Positions 16,904-26,179 of a stretch of DNA of 64,000 bases are shown here, one piece after another (position 1 is the stretch's first letter; each line of letters opens with the position of its first letter). Both the position numbers and the translations under genes were made by a program. Source of the DNA: M3007 sp041392625 (GTDB lineage: Bacteria; Bacteroidota; Bacteroidia; Chitinophagales; Saprospiraceae). The stretch is taken from the NCBI GenBank assembly GCA_041392625.1, contig JAWKLR010000020.1, positions 6,679-70,678 on the forward strand. The letters run 5' to 3'. The notes beneath the pieces are model-generated. The model was not told the origin of the DNA, did not search any database, and was given only the letters and a program-made list of their open reading frames with translations.

Positions 16904-19900
16904 ATGTTAAAACACCCTTACTTTTTGCGTGTAGTTACCGCGTTCATTTTCCTGTTCTCTTTTTCAGCAATCTCTGCTCAGGTGGAAGATTGCTTTAACG
17001 GCATTGATGATGATGGGGATGGCCTCATCGACTGCTTTGATCCGGATTGTACCTGCACCGGACAATGTGATGATTTCTATTATGCTACTTGTGGTGGTGA
17101 CTGCTCGTATGTGCCACCCTGTGCCCAATTAAGTCTGGGTGTTCAATGGATTGGCGAAGCGGAAACCGGAACTTACTCTCCGCTTGTAGCCGGAGATATG
17201 GACGGCGATGGCATCCCTGAAATTGTAACCTATTGGGTTGAAAATCCGGACATCTATATTATCGACGGAGTTACAGGCCTGACCAAAGTGCACATCGTGG
17301 GTGCAACACCACTTCCCGGAGGAACAGCGCCTGCAATTGCCGATCTGGATAACGATGGTTTTGGAGAAATTGTAATTGTGGGGCAGGATCGGCGCCTGCG
17401 ATGTTATGAACACGACGGCACCTTGAAATTTGCTAGTCCGGGACAGGTTGGGTTTTCCACCCGTTACCGGTTTTCCATCCCCAATATTGGCGATGTGGAC
17501 CACGATGGGTTCGCAGAGATCAACATCGGAAATCAGATTTTTAGCGGTCAGACCGGTGCCTTGCTGTGCTCCGCTCCCGACAATACCTTTTCCGCCGGTG
17601 AACACCCCAAGCGCGTGGTTGGCGGCTTTTCGTTTAACTCTCCCGTGTTGATGGATGTACTCCCGGATGCATTTTGTGCAGATTGTGCGGGCTTGGAAAT
17701 CGTAGCGGGTAATACCGTTTTTTCTGTAAACCTTGTAACTGGTGTGTCCACGCCACAGGTTATGGCTCCTGCCGGTTATTCAGATGGGTTTACCGGAATC
17801 GCCGATTTTGATCGGGACGGAGACCTGGATGGAGTAGTGCAGGGTGAGCGCAACGGAGAAAACTGTATATATGTGTGGGACTTGCAAACGTCTACCATTT
17901 TGCGTGAGTTTATTCCGTATGAAAACTGGGCACTGGGTGCTTCGCGTCCGAATATAGCCGACCTGGATGGGGATGGCGAATTGGAGGTAAGTTTCGTTGA
18001 GTATCCGCGATTGTATGCATTGGATAACGATTTTACACCCTTGTGGATCAATAATACCAGCGATGTTTCCTCGGTAACATGTTCCAGTGTTTTTGATTTT
18101 TGTGGCGATGGATCTTCAGATGTTATTTATCGCGGTCAGACCAAGTTGCAAGTATTGGAAGGTGCCACCGGACTGGTTAAATGGGAGGACGATTGTGTGT
18201 CGGCAACCCATATTGAAAATCCGCTGGTACTGGATGTAGATGCAGACGGTCAGACTGAAATTGTGATTGAGTGCAGTACGGATGGAACACAGAATGTAGG
18301 CTCGGTTGTGGTTTTTGAGGCGGTTGCTTCTCCTGGTATCGCTTCACGAACAGTTTGGAATCAGCATGCCTATTTTAACACCAACATCAACGATGATCTC
18401 CGCGTGCCGCTGTACCAGCAGAATCCACATATTGTAGGAGACAGTTTAACGTTAAATGGATTTCTCAACCAATTTTTCAACCCTTCATTTCCCACACCTG
18501 ACGGGACCATTGCACTGGATAATGTACTCTGTGTCGGAGATTCTCTGGATATTAGTCTGAGCATTTGCAACAACGGAGACAACCTGCTTCCCCCACAGAC
18601 TTTGATCTCTTTTTATCAGGGGAATCCGCAAACCACCGCGGCACCGTGGTTGGGTGCATTGCCAATTTCTGTTGGCTTGCTTCCAGACAGTTGTGCTAGT
18701 TTTACTTTCCGGGTTCCGCGGGTAGCCAATGATTCGATTTTTTTGGTTCTGAATGACGACCATTCATTGATGCCCCCATTTAATCTGGTTCAGGATTTTC
18801 CGGTTACAGGCATTGGGGAATGTGAGTTTGCGAATAATATTGATGTTTTCTACTATGATTATACCCCGGATGAAATCAACCTTGGGCCTGATACCTTGCT
18901 CTGTGGCGATCAGACGCTGGACTTCGACATAACCGGAAATCAACTAAGCGGATATACCTGGCAGGATGGAAGCATGTTGCCGCAATATACAGTACCCGGA
19001 CCGGGCTTTTATTTTGCTTCTGCGATCGACCAATGCGGAATTGTGCATTCAGATACCCTGGTGGTAACACTGGATACAAGCACTGTGGTGCGGCTGGGAA
19101 TGGATCAGGAAATATGCGAAGGAGAAACTTTCCAACTCGGTGAGACAGGGTTTGATTATTACACCTGGTCGCCTTCCGGCCTGGTAGATTGTCCGACATG
19201 CGCATCTGTTATCGTGGATGCTCCAAGTTCGGGTTTTGTCGCACTGGAGGCTGGCTTTGCAGATGGATGTAAGAGTACAGATACCGTATTCATACAAGTA
19301 AATGCAGTTTACGACTATACGATTGACACCGTAATATGCTACGGAAGGGTAGTGGATTGGTTTGGAACGATTATACCTCCCGATAGTTTGCATGTGTTCA
19401 ATTTGCAAACTACTGCAGGCTGTGACTCAACAGTTCGAATCAATGTCATAGGTACGACGGTGGGAACCTATACCATTTCAGTAGATACCAATGCCTGTCT
19501 GGGTACAGTACTTCCATACAATGGCTTTGATTTGGAGCCTGGAGAAAATACCATTTTTAATCTGTCGGCAATTACGGGCTGTGACTCCACTGTGCTGGTG
19601 TATGTTGCACCCTTAGATACATTTGCTACTGCCGAAGATTTGGTGATTTGTTATGGAGATACGGCATTGGTGTTTGGGCAGCCGGTAGCAACCAGCGGTA
19701 TTTACCTTCAGACATTTACGGCTGCAAACGGATGTGATTCCACCCATACCGTTGGGCTCCAAATATTGGATCCTATTTTGATTTCTATAGATGAAACGCC
19801 GACCTGTTTCAATGAGAGTATCGGAACTTTGCAGGCAAATGTGCAAGGAGGGGCAATGCCATATGCGTATGCCTGGGACTGGACTCCGGGCATGACTTCT

Positions 19901-20761
19901 GAAATAAACGGGTTGCCAGCCGGAAACTATGAACTTACTGTAACCGATGCTAATGACTGTACAGAAACTGCTGCTGCTCAGGTTTCAGCCTATCCGGAAA
20001 TTCAATTCAGTGTAGATACCGATACCGTGAGCTGTTACGGCGTGGAAGATGGAGCAATCCTGGTATCCAGCCCTGACCCGACACTTACGTACAGTCTGGA
20101 TTACGATCCATTTTTACAGACTGAAGGATTTTACAACTTGGCTGCCGGCGAATACGATTTGTTGGTTCAGGATGTGTTTGGGTGTATGGATACCTTGGAG
20201 ATGGTGGTGTTTGGACCACCTCCATTGCAGGTGGTCTTGCCTGCAGATACGGTTGTGCAGTTGGGAGATTCACTGCCAGTGTTAATTCTCAATTCGTCGC
20301 TGACTCCGGTTCAATACACTTGGAATGATACCAGTTACCTCAGTTGTACAAGTTGTGAGAATCCTTGGGCGTACCCGTTGAGCAGCATTATTTATGAATT
20401 GATGATAACAGATGAAAACGGATGTACTGCAACGGATACCTGGAACTTGCAGGTGGATGAAATCATAAATTTATTCATGCCCAATGTATTTAGCCTGTCG
20501 GCATTGAATGATTTCAATCAACAGTTCAGACCGGCATTTGGGAAGGCGGTCAGACGGGTAAATGTAATGCAGATTTATGATCGTTGGGGGGCATTGCTGT
20601 ATGAAGTCAAGCAGGCCGACCCCACGGATTCTATCCTGATTTGGGATGGTCGAAGCAAGGGCAAATATTTGGACCCCGGAGTGTATATCTGGATATTGGA
20701 GTTGGAATTAGTAGATGGACGAATTATAAAAAAACAAGGTGATGTTACCCTGATTCGATAA
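16904..20761 (+). CDS. Large T9SS type B surface protein with repeat domains
   Basis: 1285 residues from the start at 16904, which gives a signal peptide (FLRVVTAFIFLFSFSAISAQ); an upstream in-frame ATG at 16814 would bury it. After the signal comes a cysteine- and aspartate-rich segment (NGIDDDGDGLIDCFDPDC) typical of calcium-binding metazoan-like motifs. A FG-GAP-like propeller part follows with repeated D-x-D-x-D-G motifs (DMDGDGIPEIV, DLDNDGFGEIV, DRDGDLDGVV, DLDGDGELEV). Later there are three GCDST repeats (near residues 848, 895, 945). The last 90 residues (MPNVFSLSALNDFNQQF, YDRWGALLYE, GVYIWILEL) form the gliding-motility-associated type B sorting domain. The product should be exported by T9SS to the surface, perhaps as an adhesin. 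Its partner is unknown. Confidence 0.85.
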   Translation: MLKHPYFLRVVTAFIFLFSFSAISAQVEDCFNGIDDDGDGLIDCFDPDCTCTGQCDDFYYATCGGDCSYVPPCAQLSLGVQWIGEAETGTYSPLVAGDMDGDGIPEIVTYWVENPDIYIIDGVTGLTKVHIVGATPLPGGTAPAIADLDNDGFGEIVIVGQDRRLRCYEHDGTLKFASPGQVGFSTRYRFSIPNIGDVDHDGFAEINIGNQIFSGQTGALLCSAPDNTFSAGEHPKRVVGGFSFNSPVLMDVLPDAFCADCAGLEIVAGNTVFSVNLVTGVSTPQVMAPAGYSDGFTGIADFDRDGDLDGVVQGERNGENCIYVWDLQTSTILREFIPYENWALGASRPNIADLDGDGELEVSFVEYPRLYALDNDFTPLWINNTSDVSSVTCSSVFDFCGDGSSDVIYRGQTKLQVLEGATGLVKWEDDCVSATHIENPLVLDVDADGQTEIVIECSTDGTQNVGSVVVFEAVASPGIASRTVWNQHAYFNTNINDDLRVPLYQQNPHIVGDSLTLNGFLNQFFNPSFPTPDGTIALDNVLCVGDSLDISLSICNNGDNLLPPQTLISFYQGNPQTTAAPWLGALPISVGLLPDSCASFTFRVPRVANDSIFLVLNDDHSLMPPFNLVQDFPVTGIGECEFANNIDVFYYDYTPDEINLGPDTLLCGDQTLDFDITGNQLSGYTWQDGSMLPQYTVPGPGFYFASAIDQCGIVHSDTLVVTLDTSTVVRLGMDQEICEGETFQLGETGFDYYTWSPSGLVDCPTCASVIVDAPSSGFVALEAGFADGCKSTDTVFIQVNAVYDYTIDTVICYGRVVDWFGTIIPPDSLHVFNLQTTAGCDSTVRINVIGTTVGTYTISVDTNACLGTVLPYNGFDLEPGENTIFNLSAITGCDSTVLVYVAPLDTFATAEDLVICYGDTALVFGQPVATSGIYLQTFTAANGCDSTHTVGLQILDPILISIDETPTCFNESIGTLQANVQGGAMPYAYAWDWTPGMTSEINGLPAGNYELTVTDANDCTETAAAQVSAYPEIQFSVDTDTVSCYGVEDGAILVSSPDPTLTYSLDYDPFLQTEGFYNLAAGEYDLLVQDVFGCMDTLEMVVFGPPPLQVVLPADTVVQLGDSLPVLILNSSLTPVQYTWNDTSYLSCTSCENPWAYPLSSIIYELMITDENGCTATDTWNLQVDEIINLFMPNVFSLSALNDFNQQFRPAFGKAVRRVNVMQIYDRWGALLYEVKQADPTDSILIWDGRSKGKYLDPGVYIWILELELVDGRIIKKQGDVTLIR

Positions 20762-20786
20762 TTTCAATAGCAGATAAATGTTTGTA

Positions 20787-20824
20787 AAAAACCCATGCAT
20801 CTCAAGAAGGTGTGTGGGGTTTTT
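20787..20824 (+). terminator. Intrinsic terminator after the type B surface protein
   Basis: AAAACCCATGCA pairs with TGTGTGGGGTTTT (one bulged G, two G-T pairs) around an 11-base loop and ends in five T, 26 bases after the stop. Confidence 0.65.
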
Positions 20825-20872
20825 ATATAGACCAAAAACATTGTCTTCGATAACGGGCGACATTGCAAATCA

Positions 20873-20880
20873 TATTTTTG
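20873..20880 (+). promoter_or_regulatory. Putative -7 element
   Basis: TATTTTTG about 97 bases before the ATG at 20977. No -33 TTG at a fitting distance. If used, it excludes the upstream in-frame ATG at 20863. Confidence 0.35.
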
Positions 20881-20976
20881 GAAATTATATTGGGGCCGAA
20901 TTCCTTGACCCAAGGGGTGCATGGTGTCCTTTGTTCAATTAGGGGTTCAAATTATTTAACGCTAAAACAAAGTGTC

Positions 20977-21849
20977 ATGAGAAACAATCTGATTTTCTGC
21001 TTGCTTTGTATTTCCTTGTTTTTAATTTCATCACCTGGCCTTGCTCAGGTAGAAGTCGACAGCGTTGCGATGTATCGGATAGAAACAATGGATGGCAATG
21101 AGTTTGTTGGTGAAATTCTTTCTGAAACTCCTACCGAAATTCAGATCAAAACAAGCAATTTAGGTACGATTTCGATTCAGCAATCAGATATTAAACGCCG
21201 GACAACGGTACGTAGTCAGGAATTTGTTGCTGGTGAATTCTGGCCGGATAACCTTCAGTCTACCCGCTACTTTTGGGCCCCCAATGGATATGGCTTAAAG
21301 AAAGGAGAAGGGTATTACCAAAATGTTTGGGTGTTTTTCAATCAGGTGAGCTATGGATTTACCGATAATTTTTCAGTTGGAGTGGGGCTGGTCCCAACTT
21401 TTTTGTTAGGAGGGACTGAGGTGCCAATCTGGTTGACCCCAAAGGCTTCATTTCCGATAATAGAGGACAAGTTGCAGCTGGGTGCTGGAGTACTTGCTGC
21501 ATCGACCCTGGGAGAGGGAGAGTCATTTGGTATTGCGTATGGCGTAGCAACGGTAGGCGACCGAAATAAAAATGCAAACCTCGGCGTGGGTTTTGGTTAT
21601 TATGGAAATGATTGGGGGAAGCATCCGGCGATTACGTTTGGAGGGATGTATCGAATCAGTAAGCGAGGCTATTTGATTACTGAGAATTATATTTTAGCAG
21701 GATCGGCTGGGGTCGCCTCCATGGGTGGTCGGGTAGTATGGCCTAAGGTCGCATTGGATTTTGGTGGATTCGCGCCGCTTGGTGATGATGTCGGATTTCT
21801 AGTTGTTCTTCCTTGGCTGGGTGTTTCAATTCCTTTTGGCAATTATTGA
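20977..21849 (+). CDS. Secreted or outer-membrane protein, function unknown
   Basis: 290 residues from the start at 20977, which opens with a signal peptide (LIFCLLCISLFLISSPGLAQ). A small N-terminal part (YRIETMDGNEFVGEILSET, then TEIQIKTSNLGTISI) resembles a beta-sandwich found before outer membrane barrels in Bacteroidota. The rest is rich in glycine and aromatic residues with alternating polar and hydrophobic strands (YGFTDNFSVGVGLVP, NLGVGFGYYGND, GVSIPFGNY), as in a small beta-barrel. No named family was recognised. It lies between two terminators and is therefore a one-gene unit just upstream of the dcw cluster. Confidence 0.65.
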   Translation: MRNNLIFCLLCISLFLISSPGLAQVEVDSVAMYRIETMDGNEFVGEILSETPTEIQIKTSNLGTISIQQSDIKRRTTVRSQEFVAGEFWPDNLQSTRYFWAPNGYGLKKGEGYYQNVWVFFNQVSYGFTDNFSVGVGLVPTFLLGGTEVPIWLTPKASFPIIEDKLQLGAGVLAASTLGEGESFGIAYGVATVGDRNKNANLGVGFGYYGNDWGKHPAITFGGMYRISKRGYLITENYILAGSAGVASMGGRVVWPKVALDFGGFAPLGDDVGFLVVLPWLGVSIPFGNY

Positions 21850-21921
21850 GGCTTTTTAGACAGGTGGATTTCCAGTCTCCACTTTCTACCACCAGCATTA
21901 TTTTTTGAGTATAAATTAGGG

Positions 21922-21959
21922 CAGGTACTTGTTTTTCGAAGCAAGTACCTGTTTTTTTT
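21922..21959 (+). terminator. Intrinsic terminator before the dcw cluster
   Basis: CAGGTACTTG / CAAGTACCTG stem, extendable inward to a TTCG tetraloop, followed by eight T. It isolates the upstream gene from mraZ. The following stretch to 22090 is very AT-rich and holds no gene. Confidence 0.88.
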
Positions 21960-22094
21960 GTGTTGTTTGGCTTGTGTGGAGTGAATTCTAATCGGTTTGT
22001 TTTGGAATTTTTAGAAAATCTTGATTTTGTTAAAATATTGATAATCAGATAATTAAATAATTGTAAAAAAATGTTTTGAAAAAAGATTACAATG

Positions 22095-22139
22095 AAAGTA
22101 CATAAAAGTGGTAAAATGTGGTAAAAGAGACTATATTTG
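22095..22139 (+). promoter_or_regulatory. Putative MraZ operator and mraZ promoter
   Basis: Three hexamers, AAAGTA (22095), AAAGTG (22105) and AATGTG (22115), are placed exactly 10 bases apart in direct orientation; a weaker AAGAGA follows at 22125. The -7 element TATATTTG lies at 22132-22139. Established for MraZ: the ring-shaped protein binds several direct repeats of a short box one helical turn apart at its own promoter. Here the boxes occupy the -33 region, so MraZ binding would block its own operon. The spacing is seen; the regulatory role is inference. Confidence 0.6.
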
Positions 22140-22202
22140 TGGCAATGGTTTGTGGGATTGGTGTATCCAGTCGAAAACAAAGCACAGGCCATAAACAGCA
22201 CG

Positions 22203-22682
22203 ATGAACTTAATAGGAGAATATCAGGTAGCTATAGACAGCAAGGGGCGGTTGCGATTGCCAACGCCTTTGTTGCGGCAGCTTCCGCCGGTGAAGGCTGG
22301 TGAGGGATATTCTTTTGTTTTGAACCGTGGATTCGAAAAATGTTTGACACTGTACCCCAACCAGGTATGGGATGAGATTGCGGCTCGTCTGAGTAAACTG
22401 AACCGATTCAATGATCGGAACAGGATGTTTTTTCGCTCCTTCTTTTTGGGAGCGGCTCCTATGGAAACCGACAGCGCGGATCGCATTCTCATTCCCAAAC
22501 CCTTGCAGGATTACGCAGACCTTGGCTCCGAAGCAATATTGATAGCAATGGACGACCGGATTGAAATTTGGTCGCCCAAAGGCTATCAGGCTATGCTTTC
22601 TATCAATCCAAATGATTTTGCAGATCTGGCGAATGAAGTTATGGGCAGTGACGAATCAGAACCAGAAAACGATCCGGCCTGA
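22203..22682 (+). CDS. mraZ: Transcription regulator MraZ
   Basis: First gene of the dcw cluster. MraZ is a ring-forming DNA-binding protein that controls its own operon. The 159 residues start MNLIGEYQVAIDSKGRLRLP, the family start, and contain two copies of the DxxxR element (DSKGR near residue 12, DSADR near residue 93) in two AbrB-like halves. The ATG at 22203 is chosen over the upstream 22137 because the extra residues match nothing in the family and overlap the promoter. Direct repeats fitting its operator lie about 85-110 bases upstream. An acidic tail (DESEPENDPA) follows the second domain. Confidence 0.95.
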   Translation: MNLIGEYQVAIDSKGRLRLPTPLLRQLPPVKAGEGYSFVLNRGFEKCLTLYPNQVWDEIAARLSKLNRFNDRNRMFFRSFFLGAAPMETDSADRILIPKPLQDYADLGSEAILIAMDDRIEIWSPKGYQAMLSINPNDFADLANEVMGSDESEPENDPA

Positions 22683-22721
22683 ATTGGTCGGTAGATAAAA
22701 CTCCAAAACTCAGGATGAACT

Positions 22722-23636
22722 ATGTATCACGATCCCGTATTGCTCAACGAATCCATTGCGTTTCTGCAACTCAAGCCGGAGAGCTTGGTGGTGGACGTAA
22801 CATTCGGCGGCGGCGGGCACAGTGCAGCCATCCTGAAAGAACTGGGCGACAAAGGTCGTCTGTTTGCCTTTGATCAGGATGCAGATGCCCGCAAGAATGC
22901 GGAACAGGCACCATTCCAGGGTGCTGAAAATTTTCATTTCATCCAATCAAACTTCAGGCATTTGAAACGCCAACTTCGGGCTTTGGGCATTGTGCCTGGG
23001 AGCATCGATGGTTTATTGGCAGATTTGGGCGTGAGTTCCTATCAGTTCGATACACCCGACCGTGGATTTAGTTACCGGTTCGATGCCCCGCTGGATATGC
23101 GAATGGATGCAGAAGGAGAGGGTGGTGCTGATTTTGTGCTGAACACCTATTCTGCGGATTCGCTTCAAAATATCCTGAGCATTTATGGAGAGGTCCGGAA
23201 TGCCCGAACGCTTGCGCAGGCAATTGTAAAACAGCGCGACCAGCATCCGTTCAAAACAACCGGTGACCTGGTTGCTATTTGCGATACCTGGTACATGGGC
23301 GATCGGCTTCGGTATTTGTCGCAGGTGTTTCAAGCCCTACGGATGGAAGTAAATGAAGAAGTATCGGTGTTGGAGGATCTGCTGCGGGAGGCAATGGAAG
23401 TTTTGAAACCCGGTGGCCGATTGGTGGTGATAAGTTATCACTCAATTGAAGATCGTTTGGTGAAGAATTTTTTGAAATCAGGAAATGCACAGGGGGAATT
23501 GGATAAAGACTTTTATGGCAACATCCACCGCCCGTTCAAATTGATTACCAAGAAAGCCGTTACGGCTTCTGAAGAAGAAATAAAAAGAAACCCCCGGGCA
23601 CGCAGTGCAAAATTGCGGACCGGAGAAAAGACCTAG
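22722..23636 (+). CDS. rsmH: 16S rRNA (cytosine(1402)-N(4))-methyltransferase RsmH
   Basis: Uses S-adenosylmethionine to methylate N4 of C1402 in the ribosomal P site. The start MYHDPVLLNES and the SAM loop VDVTFGGGGHSAAIL (about residues 24-38) are diagnostic. Further family blocks are GLLADLGVSSYQFD, DRGFSYRFDAPLDMRM, and FQALRMEVNEE with VISYHSIEDRLVK near the end. 304 residues, normal length. Stop is three bases before the ATG of the FtsL-like gene. Confidence 0.95.
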   Translation: MYHDPVLLNESIAFLQLKPESLVVDVTFGGGGHSAAILKELGDKGRLFAFDQDADARKNAEQAPFQGAENFHFIQSNFRHLKRQLRALGIVPGSIDGLLADLGVSSYQFDTPDRGFSYRFDAPLDMRMDAEGEGGADFVLNTYSADSLQNILSIYGEVRNARTLAQAIVKQRDQHPFKTTGDLVAICDTWYMGDRLRYLSQVFQALRMEVNEEVSVLEDLLREAMEVLKPGGRLVVISYHSIEDRLVKNFLKSGNAQGELDKDFYGNIHRPFKLITKKAVTASEEEIKRNPRARSAKLRTGEKT

Positions 23637-23639
23637 GTT

Positions 23640-23948
23640 ATGGCTAAGAAATTGCTGTCAAGGTTGAATATCAGTCATCACACAACGGAGTGGGTTTTTG
23701 CCAACTTCCGGTTTGTGCTGTTTCTGGGTTTTCTGGCACTGGTGTATATCGCCAATGCGCACTTTTCAGAACGAAATGTGCGTCAGATACAACAGTTGCA
23801 ACGCGAAATCAAAGAGCTGAAATGGGAATATATTTCCATTAAAAGCGAAACGATGTATAAATCCATGCAATCGCAAATTGATAAAAGCCTGGATCGTTCG
23901 GGGGTAAACCTGAAAGATGAGGGTCCAAAGGTGATTGTAGTTAACTAA
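23640..23948 (+). CDS. ftsL: FtsL-like cell division membrane protein
   Basis: A 102-residue bitopic protein: a short cytoplasmic part, one membrane helix (about residues 25-42, FRFVLFLGFLALVYIANAH) and a coiled coil (about 45-80, VRQIQQLQREIKELKWEYIS). This is the FtsL/DivIC plan, and the gene sits in the normal FtsL slot between rsmH and ftsI. FtsL links FtsQ and FtsB to the septal synthase FtsWI. Sequence similarity within this family is low, so the call rests on topology and position. Confidence 0.8.
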   Translation: MAKKLLSRLNISHHTTEWVFANFRFVLFLGFLALVYIANAHFSERNVRQIQQLQREIKELKWEYISIKSETMYKSMQSQIDKSLDRSGVNLKDEGPKVIVVN

Positions 23949-24026
23949 TACCCGGGGTGCTTGCATCCCACTCAAACTGGTGACAGGGCTGCTGTTGTTT
24001 TGTCACTTTAAAATGTCGCTCCACAC

Positions 24027-26171
24027 ATGTTGAACATCAAAAATGAGGTTCTGATAAGGGTGTATCTGGTCGCAGCCGCTGTGCTGTTGGTTGGCCTTGT
24101 GATTGCGGGGCGATTGTATCAGCTCACTGTTGTTCAGGCTCCTGTTTGGGAGGCCAAGGCAGATAGCCTGTTCCTTAAGTTTGTTGATGTTCGGGCAGAC
24201 CGCGGGAATATCCTGGCTCAGGATGGCAGTTTGCTCGCCACCTCACTTCCATTTTTCGATATTTATTTTGATGCCAAGGCCGAAGGCCTTACTGAGAAGT
24301 TGTTTAATGAGCATGTAGACAGCCTTTCTTATTTGTTGTCGACCTATGTCGATCAGCAATACACCCAGGGGGCATATAAAGAATGGCTTCAGGAACTTCG
24401 TAGTGCTCCGGAAGGGACCGCAGGGATTCGCTATGTCCCGATTGCACGAGGTGTCTCATATCATAAAATGCTGCAAATCAAGTCGTTCCCCTTGTTTCGT
24501 TTAGGGCGTTATCAGGGCGGATTGATTATTGAACAGAAGCCAAAGCGTGAACGGCCGTATAAAATTATGGCACAGCGTACCATTGGGTATGTTCGTGACG
24601 GAGCCTTGCCTGTTGGTCTGGAAGGCAGCATGGATAATGTCCTGGGAGGAAGCATGGGTAAACAACTCATGGTACGTGTACCCGGGGGCGTATACATTCC
24701 TGTAAATGACCTGGCTGAAATTGAGCCTCGCTCCGGCGATGATGTAATAACTACTCTGGATATTAATATTCAGGATGTAGCAGAAAATGCACTTCACAAA
24801 GCATTGAAAGAGCACGATGCCGATCATGGCTGTGCAATTGTAATGGAAGTAAAGACCGGTGCCATTCGGGCAATTGCCAATTTGGGCCGTACCAAAACTG
24901 GCTGGTGGGAAACCTTCAACTATGCCATTGGTGAGCGCGTAGAGCCGGGCTCAATGTTTAAGCTCGCTTCTTTTATGGCGCTTATCGAGGATGGTTATGT
25001 GGATGATTTTGAGCAAAAAGTACCGGTTTACCAGGGCCGCGTGAAGTTCTTTAAGGATGAAATGGTGGACTCTTCTCCACATGGACTCGACTCTATGAAC
25101 ATCCTGCAGATTTTTTCTAAATCCTCCAATGTTGGCACAGCAACGCTGGTGCAAAAGCACTATGGGGACAGCCACCGCGAGTCGGATTTTGTAAAGAGAT
25201 TACAAGCGTTTGGGTTGGACCTCCCATCCGATATTGAAATAGAAGGCGAAGAACTGCCGGTAATTAAAGATCCAAACGATCCACAAACCAACTGGTCGGG
25301 CACCACTTTGCCCTGGATGAGTATAGGCTATGAACTCCTTATCTCGCCCATGCAACTTTTGACTTTCTACAATGCAGTCGCAAACGATGGCCGCATGATG
25401 AAGCCCTATTTGGTGGATCGGATTGAACATTTCGGCACACCCACCAAAACCTTCCGCCCAACCGTTGTTAAGCGGAGCATTGCAAGAAGAAGTACAATTC
25501 GTAAGGCGCACGAGCTTTTGAAAGAAGTGGTTGAAGAGGGGACCGCGCGCAACCTGCGCAATGAGCACTTTGGAATTGCCGGAAAAACCGGTACTGCACA
25601 GCTGAATTACCACAAATACAAGACCCGCTCCGGTATTCGGTACCAGGCTGGTTTCTGTGGGTTTTTCCCGGCAGACAATCCGGTGTATTCCTGCATTGTT
25701 GTGATCAGCGAGCCCAAAAAAGGCGGCTATCACGGATCAGAAGTAGCTGCACCGGTTTTTAGAGAAATTGCTGAAAAGTGCTATGCCATGAAACCGGCGC
25801 TGCATGCACCGATCAATGAAACCCCAAAGCCCAAATTGGCTGGACGGGCTCTTCCACGATTCGACGCAGGCATGCGGGATGACATGGAATCTTCTTTGAA
25901 GTGGCTTGGTCTGGATTGGGCGCCCGAAGAGGATCAGGAAGACTGGGTAGTGCTCAAACCTAAAACAGATACCCTACAGATGCTGAATCGCATCATACCT
26001 GATAACACCATTCCATCTGTTGTTGGAATGGGCTTAAAAGATGCCATTTACCTGTTGGAAAACAGAGGCTGCAAAGTTAAAGTGAAAGGAGTAGGGCGGG
26101 TTCGACGCCAAAGTCTGGCGCCGGGAACCCGAGCGAATGGAAAAATGACCTGTGTACTCTATCTGGATTAA
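24027..26171 (+). CDS. ftsI: Septal peptidoglycan transpeptidase FtsI (PBP3) with PASTA domain
   Basis: Cross-links septal peptidoglycan in the periplasm. One N-terminal membrane helix (about 10-30) precedes a dimerisation domain containing RADRGNILAQDG, followed by the transpeptidase domain. Its three active-site motifs are present: SMFK with Ser309 and Lys312, SSN at 366-368, and KTG at 520-522 (GKTGTAQL). The last 65 residues (TIPSVVGMGLKDAIYLLE and on) form one PASTA domain. A C-terminal PASTA domain is common in Bacteroidota and Gram-positive homologues but absent in E. coli FtsI. 714 residues. It works with FtsW coded further down the same cluster. Confidence 0.94.
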   Translation: MLNIKNEVLIRVYLVAAAVLLVGLVIAGRLYQLTVVQAPVWEAKADSLFLKFVDVRADRGNILAQDGSLLATSLPFFDIYFDAKAEGLTEKLFNEHVDSLSYLLSTYVDQQYTQGAYKEWLQELRSAPEGTAGIRYVPIARGVSYHKMLQIKSFPLFRLGRYQGGLIIEQKPKRERPYKIMAQRTIGYVRDGALPVGLEGSMDNVLGGSMGKQLMVRVPGGVYIPVNDLAEIEPRSGDDVITTLDINIQDVAENALHKALKEHDADHGCAIVMEVKTGAIRAIANLGRTKTGWWETFNYAIGERVEPGSMFKLASFMALIEDGYVDDFEQKVPVYQGRVKFFKDEMVDSSPHGLDSMNILQIFSKSSNVGTATLVQKHYGDSHRESDFVKRLQAFGLDLPSDIEIEGEELPVIKDPNDPQTNWSGTTLPWMSIGYELLISPMQLLTFYNAVANDGRMMKPYLVDRIEHFGTPTKTFRPTVVKRSIARRSTIRKAHELLKEVVEEGTARNLRNEHFGIAGKTGTAQLNYHKYKTRSGIRYQAGFCGFFPADNPVYSCIVVISEPKKGGYHGSEVAAPVFREIAEKCYAMKPALHAPINETPKPKLAGRALPRFDAGMRDDMESSLKWLGLDWAPEEDQEDWVVLKPKTDTLQMLNRIIPDNTIPSVVGMGLKDAIYLLENRGCKVKVKGVGRVRRQSLAPGTRANGKMTCVLYLD

Positions 26172-26179
26172 ACAGGAAC

